A stretch of DNA of 64,000 bases from Nyssa sinensis (GCA_008638375.1 CM018031.1:61868688-61932687); one strand, 5' to 3'. Positions 23,301 to 35,518 are shown, counted from the first letter of the stretch. The notes: generated from the letters alone by a model not told the origin. A program made the numbers and translations.

Positions 23301-26300
23301 TTTGCAGATTGGAGGAATTCATCCAGAGAACTGTAGGGTGCTGAAAACAGATTCTTCCACTGAATATGCCCTTTCTCCTGAATTACTTAATGAAGCGATT
23401 TCACATGACATTGCTATTGGTCTAATCCCTTTTTTCTTATGTGCTACTGTAAGAAACAAAAAATTTTAATGTCAGTTTGTTTTTCATCCCTGTTCTATGA
23501 TATCTTTCAATGCTTCACTTGAATTGTAGCAGGATAAAAAAAATGCTTCACTTGAATTGTATATTTATTTATTTCTCAAGAAGAAAAATATTTTAATCAT
23601 GGGTAATGATACAATATGATTTTTTTTTTAAATATATTCAATTCAAAAAAACCTTATCTCAATTATTTGAGGTCAGTTACATGAATCCTGTTTCGCTAGG
23701 ATTCATGTTAATAAGAGATTTGACAAGAATTTACGTTGGTTGTCAGCTAACTAACGCAACCCTACTCCTCTATCCGGGTTTGGGACGGGCTGTAGTACAA
23801 CACAGGCGGAGTTGACTTTTCTTATGAATTCACTTCTTTTCAGTTGACTTTTCTTATGTGTCATCAGTATGCTGAAGTTTCTAAGGAGTAGTTGGATCTT
23901 GTGCTATCTTAATAGTTTTGTTGGCATTTTATGAAGTCTAAAGTAGGATTATAATGTTTGTGAGATATTAAAAAAAAATAACAATTGAAACTTACACAAC
24001 TAATCTTCTTACTTTGGTAGACAACGTTGAGGTTTCTATCACACCCTTTAGTTGGACAAGATTCAAAACTCCTATATATTTTGACTTCTTGTGGGTTCAA
24101 ACTTTAGACTGCAAATGATTTTAAGACCTCATAGTGATAATCGTTGTCCATGTGACTCTTTATACCTCCCAAAGTTCTGTTTTCTTCTATTCAGCTCTAG
24201 CATACCACTTGTTACAATTATCGAGCACATGTATGTGAATGAGTGTGTCTATAATGGCCAATCTGGACCAAATTTCCTCAAACCTCTATTACATTATTTC
24301 ACATCTTGTTGGATAAGCGTAGACCAAAGCAGAAGTTTGGTTCCTTGGATTTTAGTCATGGTAGTTTAATACGAGTTCCTCCTATTGAGTTGGCAAGAGT
24401 TAAAATATTTTCCTTAAAATTATTTGTTTACTAATCAGTTATAGAATAGTTTTTTTGAATTGCTAAGTTTGTCATGTGACTACCACAATGGAGCACCTTG
24501 ATACCTGCACGTGAACTCCAAAATCTTGCTACAGATTATTCAAAAGATTAATAGGGGTACCGGAGTTCACCGTGTGTTACTCTGCCACGCGTTAGTTCCT
24601 TATTGACTCCAAGCTAGAATAGTATACATAAAAAACGCTATGTACTATGTAGTCCGATCACCTATTGACATGTGTATGAATGGTCGTTTGACACGTGTCC
24701 ATTTATTGGTTCCTTGTATGAATTAACGCACTTCTTGCCTTAGTCATGGACCTAGACATAGGATTCTGATGAGGTAGTCCTGAGATTAGCTCCTTTTCTA
24801 GAGTTGAGCTAATCCCCTCAGTCTTGGTTCTCTGAGTATGGTTCGTGATTGCATTGATCCCCTATCTTATACTTATCAGATGATTTTCACTATATTGCTT
24901 TGTGTTTGCCTAAGGTTGGGGGGCAAACCTTAAGGGGCTCTTTGAGTTTAGTGTTAGCCATGTTGTGGTTCTCGTACTGCGCCGTAGTTCCTCTAACGAA
25001 ATTCTTAGGGTTATATGACTTGGCGGCTAAGGTTGTGGGTTATGAAGTACGAACACTTTATTTTGGCTCACGTGTCCGTGTCGGACGCCGACTCTCTCGG
25101 ACACTTCGCTGATACGTGTCCTGGACACTTGAATCATGGATGTTGATGATTAAATGAAGAAGTTCTTTAATTTTTAATTAATGGCTTTGTTATTTTAATA
25201 TCTTAATAATATTTTTTTAATTTGTGTGCTTTTATACCAATTTTAATTGGAATAATATTAGGTTTTTATTATACGATTATATAAAAAACATAAAAAATTT
25301 ATATATTCAATGTGTCCCTAACGTATCCGTGTCCTACTTTTTTGAGAAATAACGTGTTTGCTTGTCCGTGTCGTGTCGTATCCGTATCCTGTGTCCGTAT
25401 CAGTGCTTCTTAGGTTGTGGGTCACCAGGGTTGGTCTCGTGTTGGTTCCATAGGGCACCATGGTCCTTTTAGAGAAAGAGAGATCCTTATATTGTCTTCT
25501 TGGACACATGGAGTCACTGCCATGGTTGGCTCTCAACCTATTTTATTTGATCTATATGAAAGAATTTCAATTAACTAAATAAGCCTTGAATAATTACTTG
25601 CAGGTTGGTACTACTTCATCAACAGCTGTGGATCCTTTGCTTGGATTGGGAAAGATTACTAAGGTGGCATCTTTAATTGAACTGTTAAGAAAATGTGAAT
25701 ATACTTATTTATCAAATAAAAAGATTTGACTAAACTTTTGCATTGGCAACTAAGATTACTGTGTTAGTATGTTACGGAGATCCCCTTTTGCTAATTAAAT
25801 TTGACCTGCACCTTCATATTTCTCTGTTTCCTTTTTTTTTTTTTTTTTGATTAGGAATTTCACTTGAGGGCCAAAGTTTTCACTCCCAAGCTTACAGTGA
25901 TTCCCAGGGACCAATTTAGATTTTAGACAGAAGAAAAATAGACTCACAACTTGAGTTTTCCTGCACTTTGGATAACTCCATATGAAAGTAACTATAAATT
26001 AGAGTTCATCTCCTTCAAAGAACTCCATAAAAAAATTTATCCAAAAAAAAAAAAATGTTTTCTCAAGGAAAAAGAAAAAGAAAAACTCCATAAAAACATA
26101 TGAAAGAGTCCCTTCTAGTGCAACTTCCCTTTAAAGGGCGTGACCTTCCCAGTTGGTTTCAACAGAAATTGGGTTGTCCAAAAGAAGCTAGAAAACATAA
26201 TAATAAAAAATAATGGACACAGTAAAATCTCCAAATGGCAATGCAAAAAAGGAATAAAGATAAAAGTAATTCATCGAACCCTCAGATGCCAAGTATAAAA

Positions 26301-29300
26301 AATGATAAATTTGCTTTTTATTATTTCAATACTTGTAGGTTCATATAATTAAGTTTTACTGGTTTGTGGGAAACTTCAATGGGCATATAGAGTTTATGAA
26401 TGTCATAAAATTTTGACTGATAAAACTGGAGTGCAAACCTTTTAATGGTCTTCTTTATTTTAAATTCACGTACATAAGATTCAGTCACGCATAATGAAGA
26501 TGAATTTTCTCTAATAAATGCAGAGTAATGGAATATGGCTTCATGTGGATGCTGCTTATGCTGGAAGTGCTTGTATATGTCCAGAATTCCGCCACTACAT
26601 TGATGGTGTTGAAGAAGCTGACTCATTTAACATGAATGCACACAAATGGTTTCTGACAAACTTTGATTGTTCAGCTCTCTGGGTTAAGGTATCTCATTAT
26701 GTACTTAATGCCTGCATGCAGCTTACAATTGTGCCTTCATATTCTATGAAAAACAAATAGACTGGCTTTACTTCTGTTGGGTGGTTGTCAGAAACCCTTA
26801 AATAGTTTTTTCAGAGTAATATTTCTATTTGATTCCATTTTGATCATCCAAAATGTTGCAGTTCACTACTTTTATGAATGGGGGATTTTGGTTGTAGTCC
26901 TTTTAATCTTCTCAAGCTATACAGTTCTTTTTTCTAATGGTGATGAGCCTTGCACGAGTTTGTTGGGAAAACACATGCTTCAGTATTATGTCTCACGGTT
27001 TTCATGTCCTTATTCTCATTATATCAATCCATCTCTATTCCTTTAGGTGTTGCACTTAAATGAAGACAAAGCATAATATCCTTGTTCTCATTACATCAAT
27101 CCATCTCTATTCCTTTAGGTGTTGCACTTAAATGAAGACCAGGCAGGATATTATGATTTTTTTGTTGTCAAAATTTCAATATATATATGTATATCAATTT
27201 CAGTGGTATCAGAAATGTGCTTTTGGGCACCTAATATTCTGTGGTGGCATTCTTTTCCATGATATATTAGTCATGTAGTTCTTAAGTGACAACTCATGGA
27301 TGTTTAGTTCTTAAGTGAGTAATCATAGATGTCGTTTCTTTGGAAGGAGGTGTAATTTGTGTACTCAGGTTAGAACTTGGTGTCCCTTTGAGTAGTGACA
27401 TCATTTGAATCATTACAGTGAACAAAAAAGAGAGGAAAGAAACACCTCCTTGAACATATACATAAATAACTGTAGTGTTGCAGTTAAGTGGCATTCGAAT
27501 CATTTTGCCTTGAAGTTTTCATATGTATCTACAGTATTTGAAAGGCATTGGGATTATTTTTTTCCCCTTAATTAACCAGACACACCTTCTCCACCTATTG
27601 AAGACAGTTCAAGCTCTTAGTGAGACACGTACCTGAATCTATGGAGAACATGGGTGGTGGCCGAGAGGAGGGTGGGGGGGGGGGAGTGACTGGAGTGGCG
27701 TGCCGCCAATCTTGGCCTGCCCTGCGAACACACACATGAAATACATATCTGCATAGATTTCACCCTGTTTTCTATAAATGATTCTGAAAAGTGACACGTT
27801 TCCAAATAGAACAAAGTATATTTCTTAGGAAAATTTATATTACGGCAGAGTTCTTTAAACCCCCTAACAAACCCACATACTTCCTGCATGCTTCTTCATG
27901 ATTGGCATTCTTTTACTTGGGCTAAGAGTCATGTTGGCTTGGTCACTACTTACAAGTCAACTAGTGAAGGAAGAAAATGCCCTCAATGCCCCAACCTACA
28001 CAAACACACACACATATACACACACACACACTAAACACTAAAGTTTGCCTGTAATTTGTGTCTGCCTGTTTGAGCATCCGTGTGTAAAAATTGCCTTGAC
28101 AGACACGTCCTGTAGCTTCACCCCTCTCAAGAAAAAACTCCTAGCTCTGTGCCTGCAGGAAACTTTACCACCAGAACCAGTTGGCCTCTTCTCTCTGATG
28201 CCTTTATACGTTTGCTTTTTTGTGCGATGCTCTTTGTTCTTTATGGTGTGGAAATATTGTAACACCAATAACTATAAAATTGTTGTATATTGCTTCTTGC
28301 ATGTTCTTTATGATTGTACAACAATTTATATACCTAGAGAAGTTTTCAAATATTTGATGGATAACTATAATGCTGCAAAATAACAATTATTTAGCTATTC
28401 TATATTATTCATTCACTCAAAACATCTGCATCGCACTAATCCTACAGGCTAATAATATTTTATCGCTGATTTCATTGATTATTTTAAAAAAAACTAGTTT
28501 CTTACTCTTTTGCCAACTATAGCAGAGGAGATACTAAGATCCAGTTGGCTCATTGAAAATCATTGCATACTGTATATGGTCATAATTCAGCTCCTTGTCA
28601 GTATGAAACATTAGATTCTTGTGTTTCTTTTTCTTGTCAACAGGACAGAGGTGCTCTGATTCAGTCACTGTCAACAAATCCAGAGTTTCTAAAAAACAAA
28701 GTAAGCATTTTTCTGCACCTAATATTTTCTTGTAGATTATTTGTGGTGAAAACTTTAAGACAGGGAGATAGACAGGTTTTGGTTGGATTTAAGCCTTTAG
28801 ACATAAACATCATGAAACTTGAATGCCAATGGAACAATGCCTATGTCGGTGTTTCAAGATTTTCAACTTGCTTAGATCTAAAGGGGAATTTTTTCAATGT
28901 CCCAGACCTGGTCAGCTGTGAGTGAATTGGATTTTTCTTGTACCACCCAAATCAGCCCATCAAATGGGTCTCTGATGTTGAACCATTGTCCTTCCCTCCT
29001 GTAAATGGGGGTGTCTGTTTTTTTTAATAACACTCATTAATGCCAGGTGCATGCTTCAATTTTATTTTATTTTTATTTTAAAGTTGTGGACTCCTCAATT
29101 GAACAAATAGTGTGTTAGGTTTGTTGGATTTAGTTCATCTTTTGCTTGGTGAGTTGGTTCTTTGGTTATAGTGTTATGAATTTCATACTTGCTTTTCTCA
29201 CCAAATTCAGCAATTCACATGATATAATAGTCTTGGATTTATCTATATCAATGACTAGTTATTCTTGGGTACTGCTACATCTTCAATATCTTCTGTTTTT

Positions 29301-31684
29301 ATGTTGGGCAATCCTTTTGTAATTAACTGTTGTTAATCTTTCTTTTGGGGTAATGATAGGTTTGTTGAGGGCTTGATATACTTTATTGGCCCATTCTCTA
29401 ACAGCTTAAGCTTTTGGAGCAACCGGTGGCTTAACATGGTATCAAATTCTTGGTTACCAGAGGATTATACTTTGTTGACCCATTTTCTAATAGCTTAAGC
29501 TTTTGGAGCAATTGGTTGTTTAACGAGGTTGACTCTAAAATTATTCTTCCTTTCTTAAATATTACCTGTGTAATGATAAAGGATTTCTCCAGAATTTCTG
29601 CCCCAGATACTTGGATTGGCATACTATTTGCATCCAATGTCACTGCTCTGCCAGTGCGGTCAAACTTAGTTCTTTCTTTCTTCCTCAGGTCTTCTTCTTC
29701 TTCTTCTTCTGTTTTTGAATTGGCATGCTCTTTTGGTTCTGGAAAATCTGACCCTTTACAGTAAACCAAAATGTTGAACAAAAAACTATATATTACCAAT
29801 TGAAATGCTTTATATTACCAATAACAGAAACTCCATTCTGGAGTGTATGGTACATGTTTTCTTGGACAATTTCAATACATCAATCTAGATGTTTATTAGA
29901 AAGTACACATTGGACATTTTGTGATAGTAGACAGTGTTAACCATCTCATGAACTACTACTACTTGAACTAGCTCTGGTTTGGCCTTCCAGTTTATGAAAG
30001 AGCTGTGTAGAGGTAGGGTAGATGTTTTCATCTGATGATTGAAATGCATATGAACTTTGCTGGTTTTTTGAACTTACATTTTCACTAATGGATTGATGTT
30101 CCAGGCCTCTCAAGGAAACATGGTTGTGGATTACAAAGATTGGCAAATCCCTCTTGGACGCAGGTTCAGGTGTGCCATACATATAGTGGCCTAATAAATT
30201 TTCAACTTATATAACGACTTAATATAGTGCTCTCATGTTCAGTTGATATCATCTTTTTTGACTGAGCATATTTATTGAAGTGAAAAGGTTAAGAAAATTC
30301 TTATTAGAAAAAGAATTTTGATAAAGGTCAAGTTACTATCGTCCTACATAGTCTACCTAATTCAAGGTTTGAATAGGTGCTTTGAGGCTAGCTTGACAAG
30401 GATGCAGTCATAAAACACCATTGTGCATTAAAATTTAAGCAGGGCTCTCATTTAATATACACACCACAAGGCAATGCATATTCAATGAATCAATGGTGCA
30501 TCTTTTGCAATTTTAAGCCTTGGCTCATTTGTGTATGCCTCATGTGACCATTTCTCATTTTCAATGATTTGAAACTGAAATCCATGTTTCACTTTTATGC
30601 GGTTGAATCTCCAACTACATTAGTAATATTGTTATTCTTTTATCAAATATGTTCTAGATCAAGCTACAAAACTGTAGTTATTGCCTTATATAAATCTGGT
30701 GCTGCTTCCAGATCACTGAAATTATGGATGGTATTACGATTATATGGTTTGGAAAATCTGCAGTCTTACATAAGGAACCATATTGAGTTGGCAAAACATT
30801 TTGAAGAACTTGTTTCCCAAGACCCGAGATTTAAGGTAAGAACATTCATTTAAAATTCATCTGTTGAATAGTACTTATTCAGTTGTTAAGAGCATGCCAT
30901 TTTATTAAAAAAAATTATTTTACTATTGGGGCTCAGTCCATCTTGATTCATCTGTTTCATCCTCCTTAACGTCGTCCACACACACACATGGTTATTAGCT
31001 ACAATCAGTTCATATGGACAAGAGTCCTCTTTCAATAAGGAACTGTGTTGCCAGACTTGGATATCACCCTAAAAGCTGACTGGCTAGATAAATGATTGTT
31101 TGTGAATGTAGTTTAGAACACATGCAGATGCCTCAATGTTTTGATTGCCGTGTCTATCAAAGAATAAACTTGCGAAGGCTATTGCATTTACTTTTAAAGA
31201 GACGTACATTTTTATTATCCAAGTTCAGTGCCATGTCTAAAATAGATTGATATAGTGTGTTTTGATTATGTAATCATTGTTGTGGCTTAGCCATTGCAAT
31301 CAATTTGTGCAGGTTGTTACCCCTCGGAAGTTCTCATTAGTTTGTTTCCGCCTTCTGCCTCCCCATAGCAATGAAGAGTGTGCCAACAAACTGAACCATG
31401 ACCTATTGGACACTGTTAACTCAACTGGAAGAATCTTCATTTCTCACACAGTATGCTCATTTTCATGTTATATATGTGTGTGTGCTCGAGAAAGTTGTAT
31501 GCCGATGGATATTGCTCTTGTTTCATTTTCTAAGTTTTTTGCTTATGACCAATTTATGCAGGTTCTATCAGGTAATTACATACTTCGGTTTGCAGTAGGA
31601 GCTCCACTGACAGAAGAGAGGCACATAAATGCAGCATGGAAAGTTATACAAGAAGAGGCCACTGCGCTGTTAAGGACTCTATAG
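19706..31684 (+). CDS. AAS: Aromatic amino acid decarboxylase family; predicted aromatic aldehyde synthase
   Basis: Thirteen coding exons: 19706-19707, 19924-20044, 20612-20684, 20883-21113, 21942-22105, 23308-23448, 25604-25663, 26524-26688, 28644-28700, 30105-30169, 30712-30835, 31313-31450 and 31562-31684. They join in frame to 487 aa, the usual family length. It is a PLP-dependent group II decarboxylase: SDQTHSAL with active-site His189, HVDAAYAG with Asp273 for the cofactor ring, and NMNAHKWF with Schiff-base Lys305. The mobile catalytic loop reads NPEFLKNK, with Phe334 where true tyrosine/tryptophan decarboxylases have Tyr. In the family this swap turns decarboxylation into oxidative deamination-decarboxylation, giving phenylacetaldehyde-type products, CO2, NH3 and H2O2. 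Gly356 (PLGRRF) matches the basal, Arabidopsis AAS-like clade. The protein is probably cytosolic, as no targeting peptide is seen. The ATG is split by intron 1; if that splice is wrong, the next Met is at 19942. Confidence 0.92.
20286..20333. repeat. (CT)n followed by (GT)n compound microsatellite
   Basis: A pure ct run at 20286-20319 passes into gt at 20321-20333, in intron 2 of the decarboxylase-family gene. A further (GT)n lies at about 19773-19788 in intron 1. Confidence 0.9.
23645..23816 (-). mobile_element. RTE LINE 3'-end fragment, minus strand
   Basis: The + strand reads cttatctcaattatttgagg, cagttacatgaatcctgttt and later caaccctactcctctatccg, ggtttgggacgggctg, cggagttgac. Read on the minus strand, these words in this order are typical of the region after the RT domain in plant RTE LINEs. 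A shorter related piece is at 49775-49845. It lies in intron 6 of the decarboxylase-family gene. Confidence 0.55.
25041..25412 (+). mobile_element. Mutator-like MITE, copy B (short form, 372 bp)
   Basis: The ends tatGAAGTACGAACAC and CAGTGCTTCTTA are the same terminal repeats as in copy A. It is flanked on both sides by ggttgtgggt (25031-25040 and 25413-25422), a perfect 9-10 bp target duplication. Relative to copies A and D it lacks the internal pyrimidine-rich segment. It lies in intron 6 of the decarboxylase-family gene. Confidence 0.88.
27007..27150. repeat. Tandem duplication, two copies of 72 bp
   Basis: The unit beginning tccttattctcattatatca and containing cctttaggtgttgcacttaa is repeated at 27079 with only a few changes. 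It is in intron 8 of the decarboxylase-family gene. Confidence 0.9.
29375..29530 (+). mobile_element. LTR-like end pair with primer-binding-site-like motif
   Basis: Two diverged copies of a block containing cattctctaacagcttaagc and ttttggagcaaccggtggct lie about 89 bp apart (29381 and 29470). The first ends aacatggtatcaaattc, close to the LTR end plus initiator-Met primer site (TGGTATCAGAGC) of plant Copia elements. This is probably an LTR scrap with a local duplication, in intron 9 of the decarboxylase-family gene. Confidence 0.4.
29575..29765 (-). pseudogene. Antisense exon-like fragment of unknown origin
   Basis: Minus-strand reading gives an open stretch [15 protein letters not shown], a Glu run, [20 protein letters not shown] and [18 protein letters not shown]. 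It is preceded by a gtaaag|g acceptor-like junction and followed by cacag|gtaatat, a good donor. The composition looks protein-like and unlike the flanking intron. I do not recognise the family. It may be a gene fragment carried in by the adjacent LTR-like sequence, or chance. It is antisense to intron 9 of the decarboxylase-family gene. Confidence 0.3.
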
Positions 31685-32765
31685 GGTAAGTTAATTCTTA
31701 TGGTGCCATCTATTAATTGATGACATTCTTTACATTATTTTTATTGTTCAAACATTTTTGCCATTGCTCTAATGGTATCTGAAAGGTAAATTTTCCTCTT
31801 GTTTTATATCAGTTATGGGGCCTGTTTACACTGTTAACTAGGGGATTTTGCTTGTCTATTATCATTATACAATATTTTAAAAAAAACAGTGTCTGAAAAA
31901 AAATATTACACTCTCTCAATAGTGCTAATTAATGTTTTTTTGGCCAAGAAAACCTCTAATGAGTTGGACTTGGGTTTTCAACTCCTGTATACGGGCCATT
32001 GAAAAAGGATACAGCTAAAAACTGAATTTGGGCCATTGAAACGAATTGTTTCTGAATCATTTAACATTCATCTAGGGTTGATTTGGGTCAGTCTCTATTT
32101 TTAGTCTCCAGAACCAGTCTATAAACCAATTCAGGCCTAGATAGACCCTTTGCCAATAAGTGTACATTGGTGAATTAAGGTCAGCCTATTTTCTTTTTCT
32201 TTTTTGGGTTTGGGGGGGGGGGGGTGATGTTTTGACCCTCAGCTCAAATCCAAATTGAGCCCCCTGACTTGGGCTTCCCAAATCTCTGGCTGAGCAGGCT
32301 GACTGCAGACCAGCCTAACCCAACTTGCTACACTCTCCTTATTATTGTTATTACTATTATCTTCCCTTCGTTTGTCCTAGCAGCCCTATTAATCTGTATC
32401 CAAGCCTGTTGAATCCAAGAATGGGCCTGAGAGACTGTTTGGCAAACAGTAAATCGGAGCCATTGTTCAGCAGAAACATGAGACCCACTTTGTTCAAATT
32501 GTAGTTTATGTTGATTTTTAACTCAGACAGAACTGGGTCAAACTGTTCCAAGATGTCTTTAAGGGGACTAATTTTCCACATATATAGCCATTACCTTGTA
32601 TCAGTCCCCCACTTCTGCAGGGTATTAGGAGCAGTAGATCGGAGATGAGCCTAATCTGCCCAAACTCAAACTTGTGTTCGCACACTTGACAGCTTGATCA
32701 TTTTGAGATAGCATCAAGCAATGGCCCTGAAGGTTATCTTCCTATAGTTTCCTATTCGACCCGTC
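31685..32765. other. 3' flank of the decarboxylase-family gene
   Basis: Downstream non-coding DNA. A G-run lies at about 32213-32224. The only open frames are short and unrecognised. No second gene is supported. Confidence 0.45.
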
Positions 32766-33142
32766 TATGAAGCACGGACACTCTATTTTGGCTTATGTGT
32801 CCGTGTCAGACACGTGTCGGACACCGATACTTTCGGACACTTTCTGGACACGTGTCGGATACTTAAATCATGGATGTTGATGATTAAATGAAGAAGTCCT
32901 TTAATTTTTATTTAATGACTTTGCTATTTTAATATCTTAATAATATTTTTGTGATTTATGTGTTTTTATACAAAATTTAATTGCAATCACAATAGTTTTT
33001 ATTATATAGTCATACAAAAAATTTTAAAAATTCATATATATTCAACGTGTCCGTATTATACTTTTTTGAGAAATAACATGTCTTCATGTCCGTGTCGTGT
33101 TGTATTCGTGTCCCGTGTCCGTGTCCGTGTCCGTGCTTCTTA
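32766..33142 (+). mobile_element. Mutator-like MITE, copy C (short form, 377 bp)
   Basis: It starts tatGAAGCACGGACACTC and ends GTGTCCGTGCTTCTTA, the cleanest terminal inverted repeat of the four copies. The flanks tcgacccgtc and gctacccgta share the acccgt core, an imperfect 9-10 bp target duplication. It has the same internal deletion as copy B and lies between the decarboxylase-family and ABCC5 genes. Confidence 0.85.
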
Positions 33143-33513
33143 GCTACCCGTAAAGGACAAACTGAAAATTTCATTGGCATATCCATAGAGTTATTAAATA
33201 TTCTTGAACCATGTTGGGGCCTTAACTTGTGAAAGGAAGCACTTTTCCTTCTTGAAACAAATCAATTTGCTTCTTTGGATAGAAATTCTAGATCATAACA
33301 GCTTCCAAGTCCAATGGAACAAAAGAAAAAGAATAGGAGAATTATCCAACTTGTGGTATGCTTTGCCTCCCAATTTGGGGGCTTGAAAAGGAACCTATAT
33401 GTAGTTGGCCATTGTTTTTTGGCAGCAAAATGAGGCAGAACAGTATAATTCAAAACTTGGATATCTAATAACACATGAAAAACATAGCCTGTGAGCATAA
33501 AGGGCAAACTAGT

Positions 33514-33645
33514 TCACGAGGCTCCCGTCATTGCGGGATCTAGGAAGGGTTAGATGTACATAGCCTTACTCCTACAAACGGAGAGGCTATTCCCGCGACT
33601 TGGACCCGGGACTTCCAAGTCAAATTGCCTATGTGCATAAGCACT
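33514..33645 (-). mobile_element. Au-type SINE, minus strand
   Basis: The + strand reads cacgaggctcccgtcattgc, gggatctaggaagggttaga, tgtacatagccttactc, ggagaggctattcccgcgac and ttggacccgggacttccaag. This is the clearest Au SINE match in the window, in reverse orientation, including the B-box complement. Confidence 0.8.
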
Positions 33646-33659
33646 ATAAAAAGGGGAGA

Positions 33660-33805
33660 AATGAATTGATAAATGCTCAAGCTGTTAACTGTTAACACAC
33701 GTATTCGAGTTTGAGGACAGTCACTTTGTGTAAATAATGTTAAAGGGTAGGTTTGTCCCTAGTCTAATCCTCCAAGCATTGCACTGTGTGATACGTGAAA
33801 GAAAA
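33660..33805 (+). mobile_element. Degraded Au-type SINE, plus strand, back-to-back with the previous one
   Basis: A B-box-like attcgagtttgagg is followed by acagtcactttgtgtaaata, atgttaaagggtaggtttgt and a decayed tail. It shares tcactttgtgtaaataatgt with the minus-strand SINE at 13178-13320. It is divergent from the neighbouring minus-strand SINE. Confidence 0.5.
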
Positions 33806-34223
33806 AAAATTAGTGTAATATCAAAAGAAGAGAATGGAAGAGCTTTTAATTGAAATTTTTTACACAACTGCATGATGATATGATTGTTAATCATTTATTA
33901 ACATTCAATAGGATTATAATAGTCTATTGGACTTGGTATTCCATATAGCAGGTCTTAACCCTACAAAAGGCAAGTTGTATTTAATACGAGGAACAAGGAC
34001 AAATTGGATTAAAGGAGAAAAAGGAAGAGACCATTTCTTTCTTGATGTGGTGATGCTAGTGATTCAAGTGTATCATTGGATATAATAAATATATCCTTTT
34101 GGCAAGCCCTCCTCCTATCCATTAAGATATCAAAGTCCTTTTCCTCGCATGTTTTGGAGAATTAATTCAAATTCCTCTTCAAGAATATTCACAGAGTAAC
34201 AAAGAATTGTCTTTGGAAATATG

Positions 34224-34690
34224 CCAAGGTTTCCATTTCCATTTTGTCTCTTCACTAACAGATGGTAAATTCACATTAAATTCTACCTAATTTTTGGATC
34301 AAAAGGGGTTCTTGCTAGATATTTGCTAAAAGTTGTCATATGATAAAATATCAAATACAAAAGAGGAATCCAAATCTTCCAAGCTTTCCATTTCCTTTTG
34401 TCTCTTCACTTACAGAAGGTAAAGTCACATTAAATTCGAGTAAATTCTTTGTATACTTGGAGTACCGTGTTTCTATTGGTGAGATCAATAGTCACATATA
34501 CTATAGTGTATTTTTTCAGCACATGTGGACATCGATCTTATTGTTGAGAGTATTAGTTCAGAATTTGCCTAATATTTTTTTTCCATTAAATTCTGCTTAA
34601 TTTTTGGGTTAAAAGGGGTGCTTGTTAGATATTTGCTAAAAAGGTTGTCATATTATAAAATATCAAATACAGAAGGGGAATCCAAATCTA
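34224..34690. repeat. 155-bp tandem duplication, second copy interrupted
   Basis: Copy 1 (34224-34378) starts ccaaggtttccatttcc and ends aggaatccaaatctt. Copy 2 starts at 34379, breaks off at 34437 and resumes at 34594, ending near 34690. The two pieces of copy 2 add up to about one unit. Confidence 0.85.
34438..34583. mobile_element. 146-bp insertion with 10-bp flanking direct repeats
   Basis: The stretch that splits copy 2 of the duplication is bounded by cattaaattc on both sides (34428-34437 and 34584-34593), which occurs once at the same place in copy 1. It ends in a short T-run. It has no tRNA-like boxes or terminal inverted repeats, so its class is unknown. Confidence 0.6.
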
Positions 34691-35513
34691 CCTATGTTTC
34701 AAGAATCACCAAGGGATATTATGCAAGAACATAAAAAGGGATGTTTTAATGATAAAATAGCTGTCCTTTCAGCCAACCAGAATCCATATGGCCCCCAAAA
34801 CATGTCTTTTTAAGTGGTGTTTTGAGTAGAATCTGATTCCTTATAGGCTTATAGCCTTTGGAGTCTCCAAGAAGAGAGAACAGGATGAGGTATACTTTAT
34901 TCCAACCTTAATATTCATAATCTTTAGAAATAAACTTTTTCCCTCCAACTAGCTTAGTTCAATTGGATGGGCAAATTGTTTGAGTTCCTTTCAACTCACT
35001 ACTATTTCTCACCCAAAAAAAGTTAATCACAAAGGGAATAATTCTATCCTTTCTAATTTTTTTATTCTAAATTTTATATCTTAAATAATGTAACATTATA
35101 TCAGTAGTAATGTATCAAATCACGTGATTGATGTCAATAATACAAAAATCTAAATTAACATTATTTGTACTAACAAGTATTAGCGGGTAAGTCTAAAAAC
35201 TTGTCCCATCTCACTTTATATGTGATTCTTATTCTTCGAGTGGAGTTGTATTGGACAATCATAGTCACGTCAAAATAACTTGTAATTGGCTATTACTCGT
35301 CGTGAAAAAAATGAGAAAAAATCATGAAACACATGTAAAGGAGTAGCATAGAAAAAATCAGTCACTTAATTATTTTGAAAAAAAAAATTGACAGAAAAAA
35401 AAATATTTGTATATTTTTAAGTAAAATAAAAAATATTAATATAATTTTAAAAATTTAAAGAGAGATGAGTGTAATTATTACCTGGAATGCAGTATATCCT
35501 AAAATTTAATCTA

Positions 35514-35518
<5 letters not shown>

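Noticed and set aside
19706..31684. Decarboxylase-family gene as a pseudogene because of its long repeat-filled introns
   Set aside because: All 13 exons join in frame to a full-length protein with every catalytic residue present.
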